Positions 1 through 8,340 of a stretch of 64,000 nt of DNA are shown one piece after another. This DNA comes from CAADGU01 sp964581605. GTDB lineage: Bacteria > Chloroflexota > Anaerolineae > Promineifilales > Promineifilaceae. A program made the position numbers and the translations under genes. A model generated the notes under the pieces. It ran no database searches. It was not told the DNA's origin and saw only the letters and a program-made list of their open reading frames with translations. Position 1 is the stretch's first letter. The number at the start of each line of letters is the position of its first letter. Location of the stretch: NCBI GenBank assembly GCA_964581605.1, contig CAZOPF010000004.1, forward strand, positions 1 through 64,000, read 5' to 3'.

Positions 1-156
1 CAACTGACCCGCGTAGAACTGGAAGTAAACACCGACAACCCGGCGGCCATTCGTCTCTATGAAAAGTTCGGCTTTGTCATTGAAGGCACCCACAAACTAC
101 ACGCTTATGGCGACGGCCGTATGGCCGAAAGCCACTTTATGGCCCGGCTCCATTAA
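1..156 (+). CDS. GNAT family N-acetyltransferase, C-terminal fragment
   Basis: The frame is open from base 1 and ends with TAA at 154-156, giving 51 residues. The stretch RVELEVNTDNPAAIRLYEKF followed by GFVIEGT is the acetyl-CoA-binding motif B region of GNAT enzymes (AxxLYxxxGF). The N-terminal half, which would set substrate preference, lies outside the window. It resembles RimJ/RimL-like or small-molecule acetyltransferases; the substrate cannot be told from this part. The next gene is convergent and ends 82 bp away. Confidence 0.85.
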   Translation, partial: QLTRVELEVNTDNPAAIRLYEKFGFVIEGTHKLHAYGDGRMAESHFMARLH

Positions 157-238
157 AAGATGGGTCTCCTATAAACGCTAACACGGAGATGCAAAAACGC
201 GGCGTTACCAGAGAGCGACCGGCGCGATAAGAAGACAT

Positions 239-1222
239 TTATCCCGGCACAGCCAGCACTACCTTACCCACATTCTCATCTCGCGCCACATACGCATGGG
301 CTGCCTGCGCCTCTTGAATGGAGAATACGCGGTCAATGATCGGCCGTAACTCTCCCGTATGAAAAAGATGCCAGAAACCAGCTTCAAACTGGCGGGTGAT
401 CTGAATTTTTTCCGCCGGCGGCCGGTTTCGTAATGTGGAGCCAATGATGCGCAGCCGATTCCGCAGGAGAAGCCCCATATCCAGTTCGCCTCGCCCACCG
501 CTCAACAGGCCAATGTTCACCAGACGGCCGAACGGCCGTAACGCCCGGACATTGCGCTCCAAATAGGCCCCGCCCACCGGGTCTAGAATCACATCCACCC
601 CCTGCCCATCAGTGGCTGCCAGCACCATTTCCAGAAAATCTTGCTCTTTGTAGTTGATGGCGACGGCCGCCCCCAATTCCCGGCAGGCAGCCAGCTTATC
701 GGCCCGCCCGGCTGTAATGATGGCCGTGGCGTTGGTCACACCTGCCAGTTGAATAGCGGCCGTGCCTACCCCACTGGCCCCGGCATGAATCAGCACCGCC
801 TCACCCGTCTTCAAATCCCCTTCCAGAAAAAGGTTGACATAAGCGGTATACCACACTTCCGGCACGGCCGCGCCCTGCTCAAAGCTCCACTGCTCCGGCA
901 GCCGCAGCAACATGCCGGCGGGAACAGCCACCTGCTCCGCATACCCACCCCCCGGCAGCAAAGCACACACCCGGTCGCCGGGCCGCCACCCTTCCACCGC
1001 TTCACCTACCGCGTTGATCACCCCGGCCACTTCCAGCCCCAAAATCTGGCTGGCCCCCGGCGGCGGTGGGTAGCCCCCTCGTGCCTGGAGCAAATCGGCC
1101 CGGTTTACGGCCGTTGCCCGCACATCTACCAGCACCTCGTCCGGCCCAAACGTCACATCCAACACCTCTTCCCAAGATAAAACCGGCCGCCCCTCCACCT
1201 GGTTAACCGCCATTCCTTTCAT
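239..1222 (-). CDS. NAD(P)H quinone oxidoreductase, PIG3/MDR family
   Basis: This 327-residue protein is full length for a medium-chain dehydrogenase/reductase of the quinone oxidoreductase (PIG3) type, which reduces quinones or enones with NAD(P)H in the cytosol. The N-terminal GroES-like part has AVNRADLLQARGGYPPPPGA, typical of PIG3 proteins. The nucleotide-binding motif AGASGVGTAAIQLA lies near residue 147. No structural zinc cysteine cluster is visible, as expected for this zinc-free branch. The start at 1222 is supported by GGAG seven bases upstream; a second ATG three codons later is less well placed. It is the last gene of the leftward glycan block but has no obvious link to it. Confidence 0.9.
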   Translation of the reverse strand: MKGMAVNQVEGRPVLSWEEVLDVTFGPDEVLVDVRATAVNRADLLQARGGYPPPPGASQILGLEVAGVINAVGEAVEGWRPGDRVCALLPGGGYAEQVAVPAGMLLRLPEQWSFEQGAAVPEVWYTAYVNLFLEGDLKTGEAVLIHAGASGVGTAAIQLAGVTNATAIITAGRADKLAACRELGAAVAINYKEQDFLEMVLAATDGQGVDVILDPVGGAYLERNVRALRPFGRLVNIGLLSGGRGELDMGLLLRNRLRIIGSTLRNRPPAEKIQITRQFEAGFWHLFHTGELRPIIDRVFSIQEAQAAHAYVARDENVGKVVLAVPG

Positions 1223-1343
1223 TGATCACTCCTTCGAAAATAACTTAACGCAGAGGTTTAGAAGCAAAATCCGCGTTATCCGCGTTCGTCCGCGTCCTAT
1301 TTTCATTCTTCGTGGTGCGCGGCCGCCCATGGGAACTCCTATG

Positions 1344-1384
1344 CAAGGTGGTGGTATCAGCCACCAGCCACCAACCCCTAACCA
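1344..1384. repeat. Phased 7-mer array over the end of a glycosyltransferase gene
   Basis: Units such as GGTGGTA, then TCAGCCA, CCAGCCA and CCAACCC repeat every seven bases, with the left GGTGG part inverted relative to the right CCACC part. The TAG stop of the neighbouring gene (1378-1380, minus strand) lies inside it. Unit boundaries are approximate. It belongs to the array family described under findings. Confidence 0.6.
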
Positions 1385-2280
1385 TTATTCCCTCTCGCCT
1401 GCCAGGTCTGGTAACGCAGGCCGGCTTTATAGGCATACTGCCCGGCCATCACCAGCGTTTGGGCCAGGTAAGGCAGCCCGGCGCGGCGCATAGATTGGCG
1501 CAATGATGGCAAAAAAGCTTCGTTCAAATAAAGCGGCCGCAGGTGGGCTGATGGGTTTCTTGCCAATGCCCGGTTGAAATAGTATCCACCCCGGCCGTAA
1601 CGAAACTGCTGCCTGATGTGCCCCCACGCCGACAAATGGTGGTAATGCCATATCTGCGCCGACGGCCAGATGCGCTGGCGATACCCGGCCGCCAGCAGCC
1701 GGTAACTGAGTTCCATATCCTCTGCGGCCGCCAGCGGAAACGACTCATTAAACCCGCCCAGGCGCAAAAATAGCTCTCGCCGGTAAGCCACATTGTTGGA
1801 AATAAGCAGTAGCGCATTGCCGGCGTCGTCTTGCATAAACACATTCAAAAAGTCGGTCAGGTGCTGCCAGGCACGTTCTGCCCGGTTCTGCAAAAAGGGA
1901 GATAGTGATTGGCCGCCCAGAGCGTGCCAACGGCCGTCCGCAAAACCAGCCTCAAATGCTGCCAGCCAACCCGGCGTGACCTGGCAATCATCATCCGTAA
2001 AGGCCAGGAATTCGCCTCGTGCCTGCCGCGCCCCCGCATTCCGGGCAGCGGCCGGCCCTTTATGCGGCACCGCAAGCAGTTGCAGTGGCAGGCTGTTAAG
2101 CAAGTCGTCTGATACGGCCGTAAATGAATCCGCCCCGCCATCATTCACCACGATCAACTCCCAGGCCCCGGCCGGATACTCCAGGCGCGACAAACTTTCC
2201 AAACAGGCCACCAACGCCGCAGGCCGGTTATACGTAGGCACCACCACGCTAAAAGTCGGCCGCAAGGGAGCATCACTCAT
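1378..2280 (-). CDS. Glycosyltransferase family 2
   Basis: The 300-residue protein transfers a sugar from an activated donor onto a growing glycan. The N-terminal GT-A core starts SVVVPTYNRP. It has IVVNDGGAD (nucleotide site), KGPAAARNAGARQARGEF and the metal-binding acidic motif FTDDDCQ. A YRRELFLRLGGFNESF stretch followed by AAEDMEL is the usual acceptor-side region with the catalytic ED. I chose ATG 2280 because GGAAGGG sits six bases upstream; an upstream start at 2295 has no such site. It lies downstream of the sulfotransferase gene in the same direction, so it is probably part of the surface-glycan block. Confidence 0.9.
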   Translation of the reverse strand: MSDAPLRPTFSVVVPTYNRPAALVACLESLSRLEYPAGAWELIVVNDGGADSFTAVSDDLLNSLPLQLLAVPHKGPAAARNAGARQARGEFLAFTDDDCQVTPGWLAAFEAGFADGRWHALGGQSLSPFLQNRAERAWQHLTDFLNVFMQDDAGNALLLISNNVAYRRELFLRLGGFNESFPLAAAEDMELSYRLLAAGYRQRIWPSAQIWHYHHLSAWGHIRQQFRYGRGGYYFNRALARNPSAHLRPLYLNEAFLPSLRQSMRRAGLPYLAQTLVMAGQYAYKAGLRYQTWQARGNNG

Positions 2281-2292
2281 GGTAAACCCTTC

Positions 2293-2332
2293 CAATTACC
2301 CAATTACCCAATTACCCAATTACCTGATTACT
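2293..2332. repeat. Tandem octamer CAATTACC, four perfect copies plus one degenerate
   Basis: CAATTACC repeats perfectly at 2293-2324, followed by the variant TGATTACT. The array fills the spacer between the glycosyltransferase start and the sulfotransferase stop and includes that stop (2328-2330). Related units, or their complement GGTAATTG, recur at 27609, 54959 and 55896. Confidence 0.9.
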
Positions 2333-3116
2333 CCACATCATACCCCAACCGCGCCATTGTCGGCCCTGCCACGGCCACTACCTCTGCCAATTCTGCGGCC
2401 GTCAACCCATCCCGGTATTTGCCAATGCTGCTATCGTGCAAAAGCTCAGCCCGGAAACCCTGAACCGGCACGCCTAACCAATCCGCCAATTGTGATAATT
2501 CCTGAGCCGGTTGGGTGATCAATTGCTCATAACGCACCAGATACCCCTGGGCAGCATATTTTTCCATCGTTTCCACATCTTGCACCCAACGGCGGGCAAT
2601 TTTGGATGCCGAATCCATACGCTCGGCCCAGGGCTGCCCTTTCCAATCAGTGCGTTTTTTTTCCAAATACGAGCTGGTCACATCCCGGCAATCCCGGTAA
2701 ATAATAAGCAGCCGCACCTGCTCTTGTGCCGACAACTCAGCCAGGTAATTACGATATTGCGGCAGCTTGTCGCCGACCAACACTTTGCGCCGGAAAATAC
2801 GCCGTAACCCGGCTTCCACTTCGGAATATCCAACCTTATCGCTGCCCTGCCAGCGCAAGGCAGCCAGATAAGCTGTGGTGAACATGATATTGCCCAGATG
2901 GTTTTGCCAGGCAGACGGCCGTGTAAACACAAACCCCCACCCACCATTCACCTGGCGGGTGTATTGCCACAGGGCGTGGGCATAGTCGGCATACGGCCGT
3001 CCCACCTCCAGCAGCAGCCCCGCCTCGTGCGTCACCGCCAACGCCGGATGCCGATGGCACAAGTAACGCAGCATTGTTGTGCCCGACCGTTGATGGCCGG
3101 TAATCACCAGCATCAT
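2328..3116 (-). CDS. Sulfotransferase family protein
   Basis: This 262-residue protein probably moves sulfate from PAPS to a carbohydrate or other hydroxyl. The N-terminal P-loop-like motif GHQRSGTTML (residues 7-16) binds the 5'-phosphosulfate. IIYRDCRDVTSSYLEKK near residue 138 is the 3'-phosphate site (RDxRD...S). Its start codon overlaps the stop of the ABC exporter gene by one base (TGATG), and GGAGG lies seven bases upstream, so the two are translationally coupled. Placement between an exporter and glycosyltransferases suggests it sulfates an exported glycan; that is inference. The acceptor is unknown. Confidence 0.85.
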   Translation of the reverse strand: MMLVITGHQRSGTTMLRYLCHRHPALAVTHEAGLLLEVGRPYADYAHALWQYTRQVNGGWGFVFTRPSAWQNHLGNIMFTTAYLAALRWQGSDKVGYSEVEAGLRRIFRRKVLVGDKLPQYRNYLAELSAQEQVRLLIIYRDCRDVTSSYLEKKRTDWKGQPWAERMDSASKIARRWVQDVETMEKYAAQGYLVRYEQLITQPAQELSQLADWLGVPVQGFRAELLHDSSIGKYRDGLTAAELAEVVAVAGPTMARLGYDVE

Positions 3117-5068
3117 CAGGCCACCTCCTTGGGCGGCTGCCCATTCACTTTATCCTTCACCGACAAATCCATCTGCCGCCGGTGCAAATCATACAGCCGG
3201 GCATAATGCTGGTTCAAAGCCATTAACTCCTCATGTGAGCCGCTCTCCACAATGCGGCCGTGTTCCATCACCAAAATCCGGTCAGCCATCCGCACCGTCG
3301 AGAAACGATGCGAAATCAAAATCGTCGTCCGCCCTTCGGCCAACTTCCGAAAATCATTAAAGATACGATACTCCGCCTGCGCATCCAGATTCGATGTTGG
3401 TTCATCCAAAATGAGCAGGGCCGCCTGCCGGGCAAAAGCACGGGCAATAGCAATTCGCTGCCATTGCCCGCCAGACAAATTATATTGCCCAAACAAACGG
3501 CCCAATAAGGTGTCATACGCCTCCGGCATCTGCATAATCAGATCATGCACACCCCCTTGTTTCGCCACCAATTCCACCTGCGGCCGATCCTGTAACAGCC
3601 GCTCCCAATCGCCAAAAGCGATATTATCGGCGGCCGTCGCCTCATAGCGGCCAAACTGTTGAAAGACAAAAGAGAAATGTTGGTGCAAATACTCCACCGG
3701 CAACTGGCGCATGTCACGGCCGTCCAGATAAATCGCCCCCTCTGTTGGGTCATACAACCGGGCCAACAACTTCACCAATGTCGTTTTGCCCGCGCCATTT
3801 CGCCCCACTATCGCCACCGACTCCCCGGCCTGGATATGCAGCGAAATGTTCCGCAGGGTGGGCTGTGCCGCTCCTGGATAGGTAAACGTGACACCTTCCA
3901 GCTGGATTTCGCCCCGCAAAGCAGGTATGGGAGAAACGGCCGTATCCCCCCCTTCCACTGCCACATGAATCGTGGGCGTAATGGCAAAAAAATGCTTCAA
4001 ATTGGCAATATGCAGCGTACTTTCCAGCGCCTCCGTCACCGTCATGATGGTATTTTCCAATGATCCGCGCAGCCGGGCCATGGCCCCACCATACACCGCC
4101 ACATCCCCAATCGTCAGTCCGCCGCTGATCGCCTTCAACGTCACCTGAGCAAATGTGATAAAAAAGGCAACGGCCGAAATGGTGGCAAAAGACGCACTAC
4201 CCACATAAATACGCCAAAATGCCGCCCGGTTTTCATCCCGAAACCCCTCCATCAAATCCCGCGAACGCCGCCGCAGCAACGGCGACAGCCCCAGCATTTT
4301 TAACTCCGGCACCAGCTCATGGCTGGTAAAATGGGTCACAAAATAGCGCGTCCAACGCCATTTAGTGATTCGGTTAAAAATCATAGTGTAGCGAGATTTT
4401 GCCAGCCGCCATTGGAAAAACAGGTACGGTAAGGCAATGCCCATCAATACCCAAATAATCAACGGCTCGATGGCTGCCAACACCAACACCAAAGAAACCA
4501 TCTGAATCAGATAGGTCAGCACCCGCAGCATCTGGACAATAAAACGGGTAAACCGGCTGGGCGCATTATCCTGCGCCCGATGCGCCACATCCTGAAAAGC
4601 CGGGTCTTCAAAATGGGCCAGATCTAGCCGGGCGGCATGGGCCAGAATATCATCCAACACCTCAATGTTTAGCTCATCCTGCAAACGCTGATACAGGTAA
4701 TCAATGGTAAACCCGCCCACCGTCTCTACCAGGGTTATCAGCAAGCTAATGCCCAACCAGTAAACAATCACATCCTGATTCGCTGCCCCGTGCAACGCAT
4801 CAGAAACACCGTTCACCACATGGCGGATGGCGGCCGCCTGCCCGGCCGGCACCAGCCCTAACAATACCGTGACGAAGCTGACCGCCAACAGCAGCCCTTT
4901 GTGTATGCGCCAGGTGTAGCGGAATGTCCAGACAGCGCATGTAAACAGCATCCGCACATTGGCACTACTGGCGGCCGCCTTGCCGGCGTTGGCGGCCTTG
5001 TCGGCGTTGGCCGCCTTGTCGGCGTTGGGCAGCTTTTCTGCGCCTTCCAAACTTTCTTTTCCATTCAT
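3116..5068 (-). CDS. ABC transporter, fused permease and ATPase (exporter type)
   Basis: This 650-residue half-transporter has an N-terminal six-helix membrane domain (about residues 50-340) and a C-terminal nucleotide-binding domain. Walker A GRNGAGKTTL is near residue 420, Q-loop VFQQF, signature LSGGQWQR near 530, Walker B LLILDEPTSNLD near 555 and H-loop LISHRFS. It would work as a dimer. Exporters of this type move lipids, glycolipids or peptides; the glycosyltransferase and sulfotransferase neighbours favour a glycolipid. The first 45 residues are low-complexity, with a NADKAA-type repeat encoded by an 18-base DNA repeat. I chose ATG 5068; a TTG at 5104 would add 12 residues overlapping the upstream gene. 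Confidence 0.92.
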   Translation of the reverse strand: MNGKESLEGAEKLPNADKAANADKAANAGKAAASSANVRMLFTCAVWTFRYTWRIHKGLLLAVSFVTVLLGLVPAGQAAAIRHVVNGVSDALHGAANQDVIVYWLGISLLITLVETVGGFTIDYLYQRLQDELNIEVLDDILAHAARLDLAHFEDPAFQDVAHRAQDNAPSRFTRFIVQMLRVLTYLIQMVSLVLVLAAIEPLIIWVLMGIALPYLFFQWRLAKSRYTMIFNRITKWRWTRYFVTHFTSHELVPELKMLGLSPLLRRRSRDLMEGFRDENRAAFWRIYVGSASFATISAVAFFITFAQVTLKAISGGLTIGDVAVYGGAMARLRGSLENTIMTVTEALESTLHIANLKHFFAITPTIHVAVEGGDTAVSPIPALRGEIQLEGVTFTYPGAAQPTLRNISLHIQAGESVAIVGRNGAGKTTLVKLLARLYDPTEGAIYLDGRDMRQLPVEYLHQHFSFVFQQFGRYEATAADNIAFGDWERLLQDRPQVELVAKQGGVHDLIMQMPEAYDTLLGRLFGQYNLSGGQWQRIAIARAFARQAALLILDEPTSNLDAQAEYRIFNDFRKLAEGRTTILISHRFSTVRMADRILVMEHGRIVESGSHEELMALNQHYARLYDLHRRQMDLSVKDKVNGQPPKEVA

Positions 5069-5090
5069 AGCTGAAAACCCAATGCGCCCC

Positions 5091-6602
5091 TCAGTGAAAA
5101 GCAAAAGCGAGGCTGGCGCGAATAAACCGCCCCCAGGCCCGCAGCACCGTCCAGTTCACACCCAAACCAGCCAGGCGGCGCAGCGCGGCCCGGGCGGCCG
5201 CCCCTTGCCGCCCCATCGCTGCCTGCCCGAACAGTGTTAAATATAAAGCGGCCACTTCATCAGCCATGGAAGCGGGGAGCAGTTCTTGAGTAAGGATGTT
5301 TTGCCAGACGGCCGTCACCTCTTCCACCCCCACCCTTTCCGCATCCATCACAATAGATATTTTCAACAGCATAATTAGTTGTTCTGCCGACAGGTGATGG
5401 AAACGGGCGGCATCTAGCGGTTGCCGGGCAACAGCGGCCATGCGCCAGCCATACGTCCACCAATCCAGCCAGGTTGTCAGCGAAAATTGGGGGGCTTCCA
5501 CCGTCCGTTGACCGGCATTTTGCCAGAAAAGCCAGGCCTGCTGCGGATGGGAAAAGGCAAAAGCAGGCACTGGCTGGTTCGCCTGCCACCAGTTAAGCAG
5601 CTCGCTCAACAACGGCCGTAACGCATCCGGCACGGCCGCAACATCCAGCATGAGTGGCAGCAAACTGGATAACGATAGCACATCACGGCCGTCCAGTTCC
5701 GTCCAGCCCGCGCACAAATGCCACCATTCCAACACGGCCAGTTCGGGCGCTTTGGCCGCATACACAAACGCCTGCTGCAAATGGGGTTGAATGGCCTCGG
5801 CACGCGCCATGCGCCAGGCGTGCCAGGCCAGCCACACCTCATCAAAATAACGCACGGCCGTTTCCTTGCGCCGCACCACTTCCGGCAGGCCCGGATGGGC
5901 AAACAGCTTATCCAACACCGCCGGTAAACAGGCCGACTGCAACTCCGCCTCCCGGTGCAGCGTGCTGCCGGCATGTACCCGATAACAAATGGTTGGCCGA
6001 TAAATCCATTCCGCCTGGCAGCCCGCCAACAGCAGCCGGAATATCAGGTCAACATCCTCCGCATGGCGCAGCGACGGATCAAAACCGCCCACGCTATCCA
6101 GCCACGCCCGCCGGAACATCATTGGCCCCAATTTAGCCGCCCGCCGATGCACAAACCGCTCCAGAACAATTTGGGGCAGTTGCCGCCAGGGTTCCACATC
6201 CTGCACCAGATTCCCCTCTTCATCTATAATGCGCCAACCGCTATGAACCAGTCCCAGCTGCGGCCGGAGCATCAGATAGGCCACTTGCTGCACCAATTTA
6301 CCCGGCAGCATCACATCGTCCGCATCCAAAAAGCACACAAATTCCCCCCGTGCGGCCTGCAAGCCGGTATTGCGGGCGGCCGCCGGCCCCCCATTTGGCT
6401 GGCGCAGCAAACAGACTCGGCCAGCCTGAGCCGCCACAATTTGCGGGGTTTCATCGGTAGAGCCGTCATCCACCACAATGATTTCCAGGCTGGCAAACTG
6501 CTGGGCAAACAGACTGTCTAATGCCTGCTGAATATAGGGGGCGGCATTATAGGCGGGCATAATGACGCTCAGTTGGGGTGTGCCAGATTGTGTATGATGC
6601 AA
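5091..6602 (-). CDS. Glycosyltransferase family 2 with long C-terminal extension (copy B)
   Basis: The 503-residue protein has a GT-A domain in the first 230 residues: LSVIMPAYNAAPYI, IVVDDGSTDET, GGPAAARNTGLQAARGEF, metal site FLDADD and the acceptor-side HAEDVDL. The remaining 270 residues are Trp- and Leu-rich, helical in character and match no domain I can name. It is a paralogue of the gene just upstream, with the same layout. The start is TTG at 6602 with GAGG five bases upstream; the next in-frame Met would remove the first strand of the fold. It lies 11 bp downstream of copy A and so is cotranscribed with it. Confidence 0.88.
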   Translation of the reverse strand: MHHTQSGTPQLSVIMPAYNAAPYIQQALDSLFAQQFASLEIIVVDDGSTDETPQIVAAQAGRVCLLRQPNGGPAAARNTGLQAARGEFVCFLDADDVMLPGKLVQQVAYLMLRPQLGLVHSGWRIIDEEGNLVQDVEPWRQLPQIVLERFVHRRAAKLGPMMFRRAWLDSVGGFDPSLRHAEDVDLIFRLLLAGCQAEWIYRPTICYRVHAGSTLHREAELQSACLPAVLDKLFAHPGLPEVVRRKETAVRYFDEVWLAWHAWRMARAEAIQPHLQQAFVYAAKAPELAVLEWWHLCAGWTELDGRDVLSLSSLLPLMLDVAAVPDALRPLLSELLNWWQANQPVPAFAFSHPQQAWLFWQNAGQRTVEAPQFSLTTWLDWWTYGWRMAAVARQPLDAARFHHLSAEQLIMLLKISIVMDAERVGVEEVTAVWQNILTQELLPASMADEVAALYLTLFGQAAMGRQGAAARAALRRLAGLGVNWTVLRAWGRFIRASLAFAFH

Positions 6603-6612
6603 AAAAACCTCA

Positions 6613-8160
6613 CTAAAACTGCTTTGTTTTCATTACATAGCGCCAGGAATTACGGGCAAAGTCAGCCCATGCCTGCCGTGCCGGGGCAGAAAAGCCCTGC
6701 CGCAGCGCCAATCCTAAACCGCGACGGGCGCGTGCCCATTGCCGCCCAAGCGTGCTCTGCCCAAAAAAGGTGAGATAAATGCCGGTAACGGCCGTTGCCT
6801 GCTCCGGCGGTATCATGCCCAACTGCATGGCCTCCTGCCAGAATTGGGTCAGCCGTTCTGGGGATGCCTGGGTACAGTCGGCCGCTAATGCCAGTTGGGC
6901 CAGTTGCACCAACGTTCGCGCCTCCAACTGGCTAAAACGAGCGGGCAGTTCCATCTGCACTTTGCGCCCATCCCCTTGCAGAGCATACCACCAGACATAG
7001 GCCCACCAGGTCATTAGCTGTTCCGGGGTTATGGGCGCGGGCAGGGGGTGGGTAACGGCCGTTTGCCAATACCCCCACAGCAGCCAGAGATCATTAAACC
7101 GCCACCGCTCCAAGGCCGGGTTTTGCGCCGCCCACCAACAAAACAGGCGGTCTACCACCTGCCACTGCGCCTCCGCCATTCCGGCCGCCTCGCCCAGCCA
7201 GGGCCATATCTCCTGCAACTGCGCCAGCGTAAAACCCTCACTGCGAAACCAGTGCAAATACACCTTCAAAATCTCAAAAACCGTTTGCACAGGCGGCCAG
7301 GGCGAAAGGGCAAAAGCCTCTTGCAGCGGCAAAACCATCTCCCGCCCATTGCCACAAGAATAAAGATGCCAGCCCAACCAGACCAGGCTGTGATAGCGAA
7401 TTTCATTTTCCTGGTGGCGCAGCTTTTGTGGCAGGCCAGGGTAGGCATAAAACTTATCCAGCACACCCATGGCATAGTGATATTGCTTCAGGGCATCTTT
7501 GCGAATGGTGCTACCAGGGTACACCCGGTAATTGAGCGTGGGGCGGTACATCCACTCCATTTTGCACCCTTGCAGCATCAGCCGCAGCAGCATATCAAAA
7601 TCTTGCGCCTGCCGAAACTCAGGGTCAAACCGGCCAATGCTTTCCAGCCAGAGGCGGCGAAACATCATCGAACCCATACGCACCGGCTTGTAACGCAGCC
7701 AGGTTTCCAGGTTCAGGGTGGGTGCCCACTGCCAGGGTTCAATGCAGCGCAATTGTTCGCCCGCTTCGTTGATGATGTACCAACCACTATGGACGGCCCC
7801 AACCGACGGCCGTACTGCTAAAAATGCCACCTGTTCCCGCAATTTGCCCGGCAATAGCTGGTCATCCGCATCCAGAAAAACCACATACTCCCCCCGCGCC
7901 ACATCCAATGCCGTGTTCCGGGCCACCGCCGACCCGGCATTTGCCTGGTGGAGAAGGTAAATTCGATCACGATAAGGTTGCAGCACGGCCGTTGTCTCAT
8001 CCGTTGAGCCATCATCCACCACAATCAGTTCATAATCCGCAAAATTCTGGCAAAAGACACTCTCTAATGCCTCTGGCAAGAAGCGGGCGCTGTTGTATGT
8101 GGGGATGATGACACTCACCTGGGGAACGGCGGCGGATAACAAGTTGCTATTACTACTCAT
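6613..8160 (-). CDS. Glycosyltransferase family 2 with long C-terminal extension (copy A)
   Basis: The 515-residue protein has the GT-A motifs VSVIIPTYNSARFL, IVVDDGSTDET, GSAVARNTALDVARGEY, FLDADD and AQDFDM. As in copy B, a Trp-rich C-terminal part of about 280 residues is unassigned; both copies share phrases such as YLTxFGQ(A/S) plus GRQ near their ends. This looks like the first gene of the leftward block. ATG 8160 was chosen, with GGAG 11 bases upstream (rather far). An in-frame TTG at 8193 would add 11 residues without a better site. The sugar added is unknown. Confidence 0.88.
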   Translation of the reverse strand: MSSNSNLLSAAVPQVSVIIPTYNSARFLPEALESVFCQNFADYELIVVDDGSTDETTAVLQPYRDRIYLLHQANAGSAVARNTALDVARGEYVVFLDADDQLLPGKLREQVAFLAVRPSVGAVHSGWYIINEAGEQLRCIEPWQWAPTLNLETWLRYKPVRMGSMMFRRLWLESIGRFDPEFRQAQDFDMLLRLMLQGCKMEWMYRPTLNYRVYPGSTIRKDALKQYHYAMGVLDKFYAYPGLPQKLRHQENEIRYHSLVWLGWHLYSCGNGREMVLPLQEAFALSPWPPVQTVFEILKVYLHWFRSEGFTLAQLQEIWPWLGEAAGMAEAQWQVVDRLFCWWAAQNPALERWRFNDLWLLWGYWQTAVTHPLPAPITPEQLMTWWAYVWWYALQGDGRKVQMELPARFSQLEARTLVQLAQLALAADCTQASPERLTQFWQEAMQLGMIPPEQATAVTGIYLTFFGQSTLGRQWARARRGLGLALRQGFSAPARQAWADFARNSWRYVMKTKQF

Positions 8161-8340
8161 GCAAATGAATTCTCCACGATTCAACCTATCCAATCTGCCT
8201 TACTCCCCAAATTACCAGAGAATGAGCATCCTCACCACCTGACCATAGTCCAACCCTGCCCAACAGTAACTTTTGCTATAATCAATTTCACTTACCCATC
8301 ATCATAGTCAGCCATCGAGTAAAAACCCGGACAACTGCTC

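Noticed and set aside
641..1180. 179-codon open frame opposite the quinone oxidoreductase
   Set aside because: It is antisense to a clear MDR gene, with a His/Pro/Arg-rich translation and no family motif.
8254..8282. Promoter for the subtilase with TATAAT at 8277
   Set aside because: The -10 is perfect but no -35 resembling TTGACA lies at 16-18 bases, so it is only mentioned in the gene entry.
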